From Acinetobacter venetianus RAG-1 = CIP 110063 (GTDB taxonomy: Bacteria; Pseudomonadota; Gammaproteobacteria; Pseudomonadales; Moraxellaceae): a DNA stretch of 64,000 nucleotides. Below the pieces are notes generated by a model. The model was not told the origin of the DNA. It searched no databases and saw only the letters and a program-made list of their open reading frames with translations. Below, piece after piece: positions 1-8,034 of this stretch. Both the position numbers and the translations under genes were made by a program. The stretch covers positions 1,577,043 through 1,641,042 of the forward strand of contig NZ_KB849558.1 of assembly GCF_000368585.1 (NCBI RefSeq). Direction: 5' to 3'. How positions within the stretch are numbered: the stretch's first letter is position 1; the number at the start of each line of letters is the position of its first letter.

Positions 1-122
1 TCTTTAGTATCATTCAACTTGTTGTTGGTATCCGTGATTTGGTTACCAAAGTCTTGCTTTGTGTCATCCAATTTTTTATTGGTATCTATAATTTGATTAC
101 CTAGATCTGTTTTGGTGCTATC
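1..122 (-). repeat. 54-bp tandem repeats encoding an 18-residue coiled-coil stalk unit
   Basis: Two full 54-bp units are visible at 69-122 and 15-68, and a third starts at 14 and runs off the window. Each encodes a unit of the type D-x-TK-x-D-x-GNQI-x-DTN-x-KL. Eighteen residues equals a heptad plus a hendecad, a known stalk periodicity in trimeric autotransporters. The array length outside the window is unknown. Confidence 0.85.
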
Positions 123-2534
123 AATTTTCTGATCCAAGTTCATAATGTTTTTCGCATTTTGAATGACACGCGTATCAACATTTTTAAGCTGACGTACAGT
201 AACCGCATCAGAATCAGCAGAACCATCTTCAACATTCGTAATACGGCGCTCTTTACCAGCAGAACCAACTGAGATAACACCATTTGACATTGAAGCATCA
301 CGATTAGTTAGGAAAGAGCTTCCTGTTGCTTCTGTTGCGATAGCATCTTGTCCTAATGCCACACTATTTTCTGCGTCAACACGGCTACGCGCGCCTAAAG
401 CCACACCACCTACAACCAGTGATTGAGCACCTTGACCTACAGCAACCGCATTTTCTTGATCAGCAATTGCTCCCCCGCCAATCGCCGCTGAATTTTTACC
501 TGTTGCTTTCGCACCACCGCCCACGGCTGCTGCATTTTCATTACTTGCTTCCGCATCTTTACCAATTGCAGCCGCATTATCACCAGTTGCCTGAGCACCA
601 CTACCAATCGCAGCTGCACCATTTCCAGTCGCTTTCGCACCTTCACCTGGTTTATTACCTGAACCTATCGCAGTGGCGTTTGTACCTGATGCCAATGAGT
701 TAATCCCCATTGCAGCAGCACCATCACCTGTTGCTTGTGAAACTGCACCAAATGCAGCAGCGCCTTTACCAGATGCATTAGCCATTACGCCGAAAGCTGA
801 TGAAGCATCACCTGTTGCTTTTGAAGTCATACCAAATGCAGATGAAAATGCACCAGTAGCTACCGCCTGAGTGCCGACTGCAGTTGAACCATGATTTGCT
901 TCAGTTGTTGGATAACGACCCGCTTTTAATACGCCACCTGTAATATCAGTATAGGTTTTGCTGAGTTCTGCATCTTGTGCAATTTTATCAACATCATCGC
1001 CACCAATCGCAACAGAAGAATTACCACGTGCAATAACATCAGCGCCAATTGCAATAGATTGATCACCAATTGCTTTTGTTTGATCACCAATTGCAATTGA
1101 TTGGTTGCTATATCCTGGACGCAAGCCTGAAGCGCCTTGTGTTGACGCATTACGACCTATTGCAATATCGCCTTGACCAACAGTATTTGAACTTGCACCC
1201 ATTGAAATAGCACCAGTTCCAGCTGCTTTAGCATTTGCACCAAGTGCAACCGAATTCCAGTCCGTCGCATTCGCTGCACTTCCGATCGCTGTTGCATCAC
1301 GCCCTGCCGCAGTTGCATTTACTCCAACCGCAATCGCATTGCGCCCTGTCGCACCATCATTTTCAAAGTTACCACCTTGGGTACCACTGTCATTGATACT
1401 GACATAATGAGAACGTGCAGCTTTCAATTGCCCCACTGTAGCGGCATCAGAATCAGCAGCACCATCTGCAACATTTTGGATACGACGTTCCGCACCAACA
1501 CCACCTACTGATAAAACACCCGTTGGCGCTGCTTGCTTTGTTAAAAAGCTTTCACCTGTTGCTTGAGTTGCTTTTGAGTCTTTACCAAGTGCAATACTAT
1601 TCTCAGCATCTGAACGCGCACCCTTACCAATTGCAACACCACCTTCGTGAGCTGCTTCAGCTTGATCACCAATCACAACGGCATTGTCTTTGTTTGCTTT
1701 TGCACCAGTACCAATCGCAACTGACTTTTTCCCCGTAGAAGCTGAAAATGCCCCAATCGCTAATGAATTTTCTTGAGTTGCAACCGCACCGCCACCAAAT
1801 GCAATCGAGTCTTTACCCGTTGCTTTCGTTGCCATGTTAGGTTGATATGAAGCACCTGCTTGTCCAGCAACAGAACCAGCATTTTCAATATCAGGAGAAC
1901 CGATTGCAATTGAACGATAGCCTTCAGCCGTTGCTGAGTGACCAATTGCCAAAGAACCTTTACCAGTAGCAGCGGCTACGTTACCAATCGCTTGAGCAAA
2001 ATCAGCCGTAGCTGCCGACTGACGACCAATCGCAAGAGACGTATTTCCTTTTGACAAAGCTGCCGTACCGATTGCTACACCTGCAATATCAGTCGTAGTG
2101 GCATAAGAACCAATCGCTGTACCAAAATTATTTTGAGTGGTCGCGCCAGTGCCTAAACTAATTGAACCACCTTGTTTTTGTGCACCTGCAAATGCACCAG
2201 TTGAATTGTTATATGGGTTTTGACGATTTGCGATATTTGAGATACCAGTTCCTTGAGTCTGCGCCCCACAACCAATTGCAATATCTCTGCTACCAGAAGT
2301 ATTCGCTGTACCCTCACCACATCTGTCTCCAGAAATTGATGTTCCTGAACCTGAGCCGCCTCCAATATTTGTAGCAGCAAATGCAGTAGGAGAAAAACTA
2401 ATTGCACCAACCAAAACCGCAGCTGATAAATTGAGAATTTTTGTTTTGGTTTTTGTTTTACTTTTTGCAAGTTCAGAAGTTGCAACCCACGCCCCAAGAG
2501 AAGCATTCCAAACCACTTTATATACTTTATTCAT
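1..2534 (-). CDS. Trimeric autotransporter adhesin (YadA/Hia-like), partial, N-terminal part
   Basis: An uninterrupted reading frame runs from ATG at 2534 to the left edge (about 844 codons), so the C-terminal stalk and YadA-like anchor lie outside. It starts with an extended signal peptide region ([20 protein letters not shown]), a lysine-rich stretch, a hydrophobic segment and a cleavage site near FAATN. Next come many YadA-head style repeats of the form (S/A)-IAIG-x-x-A-x-A-x-G. Two neck modules follow the pattern ERRI-x-NV-x-DG-x-ADSDA-x-TV-x-QL, at about 1421-1515 and 188-276. The frame ends in a coiled-coil stalk of 18-residue repeats at the edge. Family role: a surface trimer mediating adhesion and biofilm formation, secreted by type Vc. 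It may be related to Acinetobacter Ata, but the head is YadA-like and the anchor is not visible, so no symbol is given. It is divergent from the cyclo-ligase gene. Confidence 0.93.
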   Translation of the reverse strand, partial: MNKVYKVVWNASLGAWVATSELAKSKTKTKTKILNLSAAVLVGAISFSPTAFAATNIGGGSGSGTSISGDRCGEGTANTSGSRDIAIGCGAQTQGTGISNIANRQNPYNNSTGAFAGAQKQGGSISLGTGATTQNNFGTAIGSYATTTDIAGVAIGTAALSKGNTSLAIGRQSAATADFAQAIGNVAAATGKGSLAIGHSATAEGYRSIAIGSPDIENAGSVAGQAGASYQPNMATKATGKDSIAFGGGAVATQENSLAIGAFSASTGKKSVAIGTGAKANKDNAVVIGDQAEAAHEGGVAIGKGARSDAENSIALGKDSKATQATGESFLTKQAAPTGVLSVGGVGAERRIQNVADGAADSDAATVGQLKAARSHYVSINDSGTQGGNFENDGATGRNAIAVGVNATAAGRDATAIGSAANATDWNSVALGANAKAAGTGAISMGASSNTVGQGDIAIGRNASTQGASGLRPGYSNQSIAIGDQTKAIGDQSIAIGADVIARGNSSVAIGGDDVDKIAQDAELSKTYTDITGGVLKAGRYPTTEANHGSTAVGTQAVATGAFSSAFGMTSKATGDASSAFGVMANASGKGAAAFGAVSQATGDGAAAMGINSLASGTNATAIGSGNKPGEGAKATGNGAAAIGSGAQATGDNAAAIGKDAEASNENAAAVGGGAKATGKNSAAIGGGAIADQENAVAVGQGAQSLVVGGVALGARSRVDAENSVALGQDAIATEATGSSFLTNRDASMSNGVISVGSAGKERRITNVEDGSADSDAVTVRQLKNVDTRVIQNAKNIMNLDQKIDSTKTDLGNQIIDTNKKLDDTKQDFGNQITDTNNKLNDTK

Positions 2535-2572
2535 AAAAATTCTCAGATAATTACTACAGTTATTGATGGTCT

Positions 2573-2622
2573 AAAAATGCGAAACTGCATTTTTAGTGTC
2601 GCCGCTAAAAAAAAGAGCGGCG
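2573..2622 (-). promoter_or_regulatory. Two tandem hairpins upstream of the autotransporter gene
   Basis: Arms AAAAATGC/GCATTTTT (2573-2580 and 2587-2594, 6-nt loop) and CGCCGCT/AGCGGCG (2600-2606 and 2616-2622, A-rich loop) lie 40-90 nt upstream of the adhesin ATG, so they may be in its 5' leader. Neither is followed by a U-run as a standard terminator would be. The rest of 2623-2978 is extremely AT-rich; I see no gene in it. Confidence 0.5.
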
Positions 2623-2978
2623 GATGCTAATCAAACCGAGTAATTTGGTAAAGAATATACAAATGTATATAATTTAAATGTGAGACGCATTTCTCATATG
2701 TCAAAAATAAATAAAAATACAAATAATTGATTTAAATTGATAAAAAACCAAAATGTTTCAAATTGTTTTCTTTTGTTTTTATTTCATGAATGACACAATA
2801 AATAGAACAATAACTCTAATAAATTAATAATTTTTATATATAAAACAGATCATTAAATAAACCAAATGGTAAAAAATTTTAACAATGCATCACAATAATC
2901 AAGTTGAATATCAATCATCAAAATCATCATTTTGTTTTCAATATTTTGGAACAAATCGAGTATGATTTAGGTGAGTAA

Positions 2979-2999
2979 ATGATGTTTGAACCCGTATGA
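2979..2999 (+). other. Six-codon leader ORF coupled to the cyclo-ligase start
   Basis: ATG at 2979 follows a good SD (AGGTGAG at 2969-2975) and encodes MMFEPV, then TGA at 2997-2999. That stop overlaps the ATG of the next gene at 2996 (ATGA arrangement). The downstream gene has almost no SD of its own, so translational coupling is a reasonable inference. Confidence 0.45.
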
Positions 3000-3583
3000 A
3001 CAGCAGTTTAAAATTACTAAGAAAACAACTTCGCTTAAAAAGAAAACTAATTAGCCCTGTTCAACATAAACAAATCGAACAACAAGTATTAAATCAATTG
3101 AGATACTGTCCTCAATTTAAATCATCTAAAAAAATCGGATTGTATTTACACGCTTTCGGTGAAGTACATACACGAAAAATAATTGAGCTCTGCTTTAAAC
3201 AAAAGAAGCAAGTATATTTACCGATGATTTGCTCGATGAACCAAAACCTTGTTTGGGTAAAAATCAGTGCAAATCAATATCTCAATAAGCGTTTCTCTCA
3301 TCATCCGCTTGGTATGAAAGAGCCTATGGCAACGCGTGGACAACATGTATCTAAATTAGATTTACTAGTGATGCCATTATTAGCGTGTGATCATTTCGGA
3401 ACAAGAGTCGGTATGGGAGGTGGCTTTTATGATCGTACTTTGGTAACAGCACCACATCAGCCTTTTCGATTGGGTCTCGCGCATTCATTTCAATATATAA
3501 ATGAACCTTTATTTAGACAGAAATGGGATCAGCCGCTAAATGCCTTACTGACTCCTGAAAAAATTTATTACTTCAAGTCTTAG
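2996..3583 (+). CDS. 5-formyltetrahydrofolate cyclo-ligase
   Basis: The 195-aa product has the family hallmarks: a basic N-terminus with RKQLRLKR, the substrate-loop region with FGEVHT-R (about residues 55-62), and the nucleotide-binding signature GTRVGMGGGFYDR (about residues 138-150). Known role: ATP-dependent conversion of 5-formyl-THF to 5,10-methenyl-THF in the cytoplasm, which recycles a folate storage form. The length is normal for the YgfA family. The SD is weak and the start codon overlaps the stop of a six-codon leader ORF, so expression may depend on re-initiation. In enterobacteria the homologue follows 6S RNA, but no 6S-like structure is recognisable in the AT-rich DNA upstream here. 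Confidence 0.93.
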   Translation: MNSSLKLLRKQLRLKRKLISPVQHKQIEQQVLNQLRYCPQFKSSKKIGLYLHAFGEVHTRKIIELCFKQKKQVYLPMICSMNQNLVWVKISANQYLNKRFSHHPLGMKEPMATRGQHVSKLDLLVMPLLACDHFGTRVGMGGGFYDRTLVTAPHQPFRLGLAHSFQYINEPLFRQKWDQPLNALLTPEKIYYFKS

Positions 3584-3727
3584 TCTCTAATTTCTATGAA
3601 TTTGTAGGCGAAAGTCGACCAATTTAGTCTTTTTTTTATAATTTCTCTTGTAAAACCCTTGTAATTTTTGAAATGCACATCACTATAAAAAACATGGCAA
3701 CACCGTTGTCACTCATTAGGAGTGCCC

Positions 3728-6157
3728 ATGTCTGAATATATTATGAATAATGAAACAAGCTTAGAGCCGCAGGTTCCAAGTGTATTACCACTATTAGCGT
3801 TACGTGATGTTGTGGTGTATCCACACATGCAAATCGCGCTATTCGTGGGTCGTGAAAAATCGATCAATGCAGTGGATGTGGCTCGTAACAGTGACAATTT
3901 AGTATTTGTAGTTGCGCAAAAAGATTCGCTTACAGAAGAAATTGATCACGATAATCTCTATCAATATGGAACCGTGGCTAAAATCGTACAAGTTGTGAAT
4001 CATGAAAATGATGAAAACTGTATTAAAGTGCTGATCGAAGGCTTACACCGTTCTAAGTTAGAGCGCATTATCGATGGCGAAGAATATCTGACAGCAGAGC
4101 ATCATTTAAGCCCAATGAATGTTCCATTGGATAAAGAAGCACAAGAGACTCGCTTAAATGAATTACGTACTCTATTTGCTCAATATGCAGAAGCAAAATT
4201 ACGTAATGCGCGTGAACTTGTTGCAGCTGCAAATAAAATCGAAGACTTATTACAACTTATGTTCTTCGTGGCGACTCGTGTGCCTTTAAATATTGAAGTG
4301 AAACAAAAGTTTTTAGAACACGACGAATTTGAAGCTCATCTACAAGAGTTGATGAATTATTTGATGAATCAATCTGCTGAACAGCAAATTGAACAAACGT
4401 TACATGACAGCGTAAAACGTCAAATGGAAAAGAACCAACGTGAATACTTTCTAAATGAGAAAATGAAAGTCATTCAACGTGAACTTTCCGATATGAATGG
4501 CGGCGCTGAGGATGATGTAGCTGAGATTGAAAAACGTCTTGCAGAAGCTGATCTCCCTGAGCATGTACGCAAAAAAGCTGATGCTGAATTCCGTAAGCTC
4601 AAAGCGATGCAACCGGCTTCAAGTGAAGCCGCTGTTGTTCGCAACTATTTAGAAGTCATTCTAGATACTCCTTGGAATAAGGCGAGCAAAGTCAGTATCA
4701 ACTTGGCGAAAGCTCAAGAAATTCTAGATACGGATCATTACGGCTTAGATGACGTTAAAGATCGTATTGTTGAATATCTTGCAGTTCAGTCTCGCGTGAA
4801 GAAACTGAAAGGTCCTATCCTTTGCTTAGTTGGTCCTCCAGGCGTGGGTAAAACATCACTTGGTGAGTCAGTTGCCAAAGCAACAGGCCGTGAGTTTGTT
4901 CGTATGGCACTTGGTGGTGTCCGTGATGAAGCTGAAATCCGTGGTCATCGTCGTACCTATATCGGTGCGATGCCGGGTAAAATTGTGCAATCTTTGACAA
5001 AAGTTGGTGTAAAGAACCCACTGTTCTTACTCGATGAAATCGACAAGATGGCGCAAGACTACCGTGGTGATCCTGCTTCTGCATTACTTGAAGTGCTCGA
5101 TCCATCACAGAACAATAAATTCAATGATCACTATTTAGACCTTGATCTTGATCTGTCAGAAGTGATGTTCATCTGTACTGCAAACAGTATGAATATTCCT
5201 GAAGCTTTATTGGACCGTATGGAAGTGATTCGTCTACCGGGTTATACCGAAGATGAAAAAGTAAATATTGCTGAGCGCTATCTTGTTCCAAAAGCAATCA
5301 AGAATAATGGTCTACGTGCCAAAGAATTGACTGTTCATGAAGAAGCAATTCGTGACATCGTACAACGTTATACACGCGAAGCAGGTGTTCGTAGCCTAGA
5401 GCGTGAAGTATCGAAAATTGCACGTAAAGTAGTTAAAGAAGCGGTGAGCAAGAAGTCTAAAAACTTACAAATTGATGTGACTTCTGCAAATCTTCCTGAA
5501 TACCTAGGTCCACACAAGTTTGACTTTGGTATGGCAGAAGATGAAGCACAAGTTGGTCGTGTAAATGGTTTAGCTTGGACTTCGGTCGGTGGTGAATTAC
5601 TTACGATTGAAGTTGCTGCGGTAAAAGGTAAAGGTAAATTCATTACGACGGGTTCGCTCGGTGATGTAATGAAAGAATCAATTACTGCTGCAATGACTGT
5701 GGTACGTACCCGCGCTGATGATCTAGGTATCGAGGCTTCTCGTTTTGATGAGACCGATGTACATGTGCATTTACCTGAAGGTGCGACACCAAAAGATGGT
5801 CCATCTGCTGGTTTAGCTCTGACCACTGCCCTTGTATCAGCATTTACTGGCATTCCAATTCGTCCAGATATTGCAATGACAGGTGAAACAAGTCTTGGCG
5901 GTCGTGCAATGCGTATCGGTGGCTTAAAAGAGAAACTTCTTGCAGCACACCGTGGTGGCATTAAGCTCGTATTTATCCCGCAAGATAACGTACGTGATTT
6001 GGCTGAAATTCCTGACAATGTCAAAGAAGGCTTAGAAATCAAAGCTGTGAAGAGCATTGATGAAATCTTACCTTTAGCATTAACAGACACGCCAAAGCCT
6101 TTGCCAAAAACACCTATTGTAAAACCAGTAGAAGATGCAAAAGCAGCGCGTCACTAA
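3728..6157 (+). CDS. lon: ATP-dependent protease Lon (LonA)
   Basis: This is a full-length LonA (809 aa from ATG 3728). That ATG is preferred over the in-frame GTG at 3722 because the SD AGGAG (3718-3722) overlaps the GTG and is correctly spaced for the ATG. Domains in order: N-terminal LAN substrate-binding domain (about 15-210), helical linker, AAA+ domain with Walker A GPPGVGKT (369-376) and Walker B LFLLDEIDKM, then the Ser/Lys protease domain. The catalytic Ser693 lies in DGPSAGLA and Lys736 in GGLKEKLLAAHRGG. It degrades misfolded and short-lived regulatory proteins in the cytosol. It is monocistronic with a strong terminator after the gene. A heat-shock promoter is expected from family knowledge, but I could not identify a convincing one. 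Confidence 0.98.
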   Translation: MSEYIMNNETSLEPQVPSVLPLLALRDVVVYPHMQIALFVGREKSINAVDVARNSDNLVFVVAQKDSLTEEIDHDNLYQYGTVAKIVQVVNHENDENCIKVLIEGLHRSKLERIIDGEEYLTAEHHLSPMNVPLDKEAQETRLNELRTLFAQYAEAKLRNARELVAAANKIEDLLQLMFFVATRVPLNIEVKQKFLEHDEFEAHLQELMNYLMNQSAEQQIEQTLHDSVKRQMEKNQREYFLNEKMKVIQRELSDMNGGAEDDVAEIEKRLAEADLPEHVRKKADAEFRKLKAMQPASSEAAVVRNYLEVILDTPWNKASKVSINLAKAQEILDTDHYGLDDVKDRIVEYLAVQSRVKKLKGPILCLVGPPGVGKTSLGESVAKATGREFVRMALGGVRDEAEIRGHRRTYIGAMPGKIVQSLTKVGVKNPLFLLDEIDKMAQDYRGDPASALLEVLDPSQNNKFNDHYLDLDLDLSEVMFICTANSMNIPEALLDRMEVIRLPGYTEDEKVNIAERYLVPKAIKNNGLRAKELTVHEEAIRDIVQRYTREAGVRSLEREVSKIARKVVKEAVSKKSKNLQIDVTSANLPEYLGPHKFDFGMAEDEAQVGRVNGLAWTSVGGELLTIEVAAVKGKGKFITTGSLGDVMKESITAAMTVVRTRADDLGIEASRFDETDVHVHLPEGATPKDGPSAGLALTTALVSAFTGIPIRPDIAMTGETSLGGRAMRIGGLKEKLLAAHRGGIKLVFIPQDNVRDLAEIPDNVKEGLEIKAVKSIDEILPLALTDTPKPLPKTPIVKPVEDAKAARH

Positions 6158-6169
6158 AAATAAGTACCA

Positions 6170-6202
6170 TAAAAAAAAGAGAGCTTAGGCTCTCTTTTTT
6201 TG
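6170..6202 (+). terminator. Intrinsic terminator of lon
   Basis: Stem AGAGAGC/GCTCTCT (6178-6184 and 6189-6195) with a 4-nt loop, followed by a T-run to 6201, just after the lon stop. Confidence 0.9.
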
Positions 6203-6215
6203 TTACATAATCAGG

Positions 6216-6243
6216 TTGAAAAATGATCAATTTATTGCATAAT
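6216..6243 (+). promoter_or_regulatory. Predicted sigma70 promoter of a candidate sRNA
   Basis: -35 TTGAAA (6216-6221), 16-nt spacer, -10 CATAAT (6238-6243). The predicted transcription start, about 6249-6250, falls at the first base of the downstream structured element. Confidence 0.6.
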
Positions 6244-6248
6244 AAAAT

Positions 6249-6366
6249 AGAGTCAATAAAAAGAAAGGCTAAATTCTGACTCTTAAACTAATTTTAGTGT
6301 TATCTGAACTCCAGACGGATAACACTTTAATCGCAGCTCATACACATTTTGAGCTGCGTTTTTTAT
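6249..6366 (+). ncRNA. Candidate structured small RNA between lon and rlmH
   Basis: Three consecutive hairpins lie directly downstream of a good sigma70-like promoter. They are AGAGTCA/TGACTCT (6249-6255 and 6277-6283), GTGTTATC/GATAACAC (6297-6304 and 6318-6325), and a final terminator hairpin CGCAGCTCA/TGAGCTGCG (6332-6340 and 6350-6358) followed by TTTTTT. The arrangement of promoter, structured body and own terminator, located after the lon terminator and before rlmH, is what an independent sRNA of about 115 nt would look like. No known Acinetobacter sRNA is recognised, and the target is unknown. The overlapping 62-codon ORF is ignored because it lacks an SD and spans the terminator. Confidence 0.55.
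6332..6366 (+). terminator. Intrinsic terminator of the candidate sRNA
   Basis: A 9-bp GC-containing stem (6332-6340 with 6350-6358) followed by six T. It is separate from the lon terminator and lies 115 bp before rlmH. Confidence 0.8.
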
Positions 6367-6481
6367 GTAGAAGCATAAACCATCATTCTGAAGTTTTTAT
6401 GACAAGTAAACATTCAATTAAACCGCCATGTAATAAGTTGAATGTTTATAATGTCTCTATATTTTCCACATTACTTTTTTT

Positions 6482-6961
6482 ATGAAAATTCGAATTCTCA
6501 CCATTGGTCAAAAAATGCCTGCATGGGTACTTACTGGATTTGAAGATTACTTCAAACGTATCCAACCTTTTGTACAAACACAGGTCATTGAATTGCCGAT
6601 GGCTAAACGAGGTAAAAATGATTCTGAAGCAGATATTTTAAAATACTGCCAAATCGAAGGTGAAAGTATCTTAAATGCACTGAAACCTAATGAAACACTC
6701 ATTGCACTTGAAGTCGGTGGACGCGAGCTGAGTACGGAAAAACTCGCCGACACCATGAAACAATGGATGCTTGAAGGCAATGACGTTGCGCTTGCAATCG
6801 GCGGACCTGATGGTCATTCAGAGGCCGTTCGTAAAGCTGCGGCTTGGCATTGGTCTTTATCAAAACTAACCATGCCTCACCCAATGGTGCGTATTTTATT
6901 GATTGAGCAACTTTATCGGGCAATGAGTATTAACCATAATCACCCTTATCACCGTGCATGA
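6482..6961 (+). CDS. rlmH: 23S rRNA (pseudouridine1915-N3)-methyltransferase RlmH
   Basis: The 159-aa product matches the SPOUT methyltransferase RlmH (YbeA) along its length. It begins MKIRILTIGQKMP-WV. The SAM-binding trefoil-knot segment LAIGGPDGHSEAVR lies at about residues 101-114, and it has the family C-terminus EQLYRAMSI-NHPYHRA. It methylates the pseudouridine in helix 69 of 23S rRNA on assembled 70S ribosomes. A -10-like TATAAT (6447-6452) lies about 30 bp upstream. A hairpin without a T-run (ATTGTTCT/AGAACAAT, 6972-6993) follows the stop. Confidence 0.97.
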   Translation: MKIRILTIGQKMPAWVLTGFEDYFKRIQPFVQTQVIELPMAKRGKNDSEADILKYCQIEGESILNALKPNETLIALEVGGRELSTEKLADTMKQWMLEGNDVALAIGGPDGHSEAVRKAAAWHWSLSKLTMPHPMVRILLIEQLYRAMSINHNHPYHRA

Positions 6962-7070
6962 CTTAAGCAAAATTGTTCTGATTATAGAACAATCTGTTGA
7001 AGTTTAACGGCTGTCATTCACCCGCTGATTTTGTCACGATAGTGATGTAATTCCAATCAGGTGCTTATTT

Positions 7071-7844
7071 ATGAATTTCCAGACTTTACCCGGATTATTT
7101 ATTTCTCATGGTTCACCCATGCTTGCACTTGATCCAGAACAAGTAGGTCCTGCTTTATATCGCTTAAGCATCAACCTACCAAAACCTCAAGCCATTATTG
7201 TGATGTCAGCGCATTGGGAAAGTCAGGCATTGGAAGTCAGTACTTCTTCCAGACCACAAACGTGGCATGATTTCCGTGGCTTCCCACCTGAGTTATATGA
7301 AATTCGTTATCCTGCGGCTGGTTCACCGACTTTGGCAGAAGAAATACTGAGTTTATTTGCTGATGCTGGTATTGCTGCACATGCTAACAGCACACGACCA
7401 CGCGATCATGGTGTATGGATGCCATTACTGCATATGTACCCTGATGCAGATATTCCTGTCATTGAAATCTCTCTTCCAATCAAAATGACGGCAGACGAGA
7501 TTTACAAAATTGGGCAAGTATTATCACCATTAAGAGAACAACAAATTCTATTAATTGGTTCAGGCAGTATCACACACAACTTAGCAGAACTCTCATGGCA
7601 TGCAGATGCAGACGTTCCTTTTTGGGCAAGTAATTTCCGTAATACTGTGGTGAGTAAACTCAGCCATCAAGATTATGATGCAGTACTTAATTGGCCAGAG
7701 CTGCCCTATGTTCAACGCAATCATCCAACGCTTGAACACTTTGCGCCATTGTTCTTTGCTATGGGGACAGGTGTTCGATTTAGTATTGTACATAGCAGCT
7801 TTTCGATGGGTTCTTTGGGTATGGATATTTATCGTTTCGATTAA
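7071..7844 (+). CDS. DODA-type extradiol dioxygenase (YgiD/LigB-like)
   Basis: The 257-aa protein belongs to the LigB-fold class III extradiol dioxygenases of the 4,5-DOPA dioxygenase type (E. coli YgiD). Conserved metal-ligand regions are visible: LFISHGSP (His13), VMSAHWES (about His48), the RDHGVWMPL segment (about 117-125) and GSGSITHNL (about 168-176). The family uses a divalent metal to open catechol-type rings; the physiological substrate of such bacterial proteins is generally unsettled. The gene stands alone. Downstream, a 10-bp stem (7873-7882 with 7891-7900) lacks a T-run, and I see no gene between it and 8034. Confidence 0.88.
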   Translation: MNFQTLPGLFISHGSPMLALDPEQVGPALYRLSINLPKPQAIIVMSAHWESQALEVSTSSRPQTWHDFRGFPPELYEIRYPAAGSPTLAEEILSLFADAGIAAHANSTRPRDHGVWMPLLHMYPDADIPVIEISLPIKMTADEIYKIGQVLSPLREQQILLIGSGSITHNLAELSWHADADVPFWASNFRNTVVSKLSHQDYDAVLNWPELPYVQRNHPTLEHFAPLFFAMGTGVRFSIVHSSFSMGSLGMDIYRFD

Positions 7845-7872
7845 ATTGAGTATTTTATCAACCAATCTAAAC

Positions 7873-7900
7873 TAGGTTTGCTTTAAATAGAGCAAACCTA
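7873..7900. other. Perfect 10-bp inverted repeat after the dioxygenase gene
   Basis: Arms TAGGTTTGCT/AGCAAACCTA with an 8-nt loop. It is not followed by a T-run on either strand, so it is a possible weak terminator or mRNA 3' stabiliser only. Confidence 0.45.
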
Positions 7901-8034
7901 CAAATCTCCTTTATTTATCTTAAACTTACAAATAAATACATTTAACACACTTAATCCATAAATGGATTGCATTTTCTTTTTTTAAGAATGATTTAAGCTT
8001 ATTACTGTTTATTTTTAACTGTTGTTTTTTAAAT

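Noticed and set aside
1..122. CRISPR-like repeats
   Set aside because: The repeats are directly adjacent, in frame and encode coiled coil, with no spacers.
1..2500. Plus-strand and frame-shifted ORFs within the adhesin gene
   Set aside because: Repetitive Leu/Gln/His-rich translations are shadows of the adhesin repeats; the true frame is continuous from ATG 2534 to the edge.
2630..2978. Possible 6S RNA upstream of the formyl-THF cyclo-ligase gene, as in enterobacteria
   Set aside because: The region is extremely AT-rich and shows no long imperfect hairpin with a central bubble.
3640..3700. Heat-shock (sigma32) promoter for lon
   Set aside because: CTTGTAA-like elements are present, but no matching -10 at the proper distance could be identified.
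6297..6485. 62-codon ORF overlapping the candidate sRNA
   Set aside because: No SD, runs through the terminator hairpin and ends over the rlmH start; no protein features.
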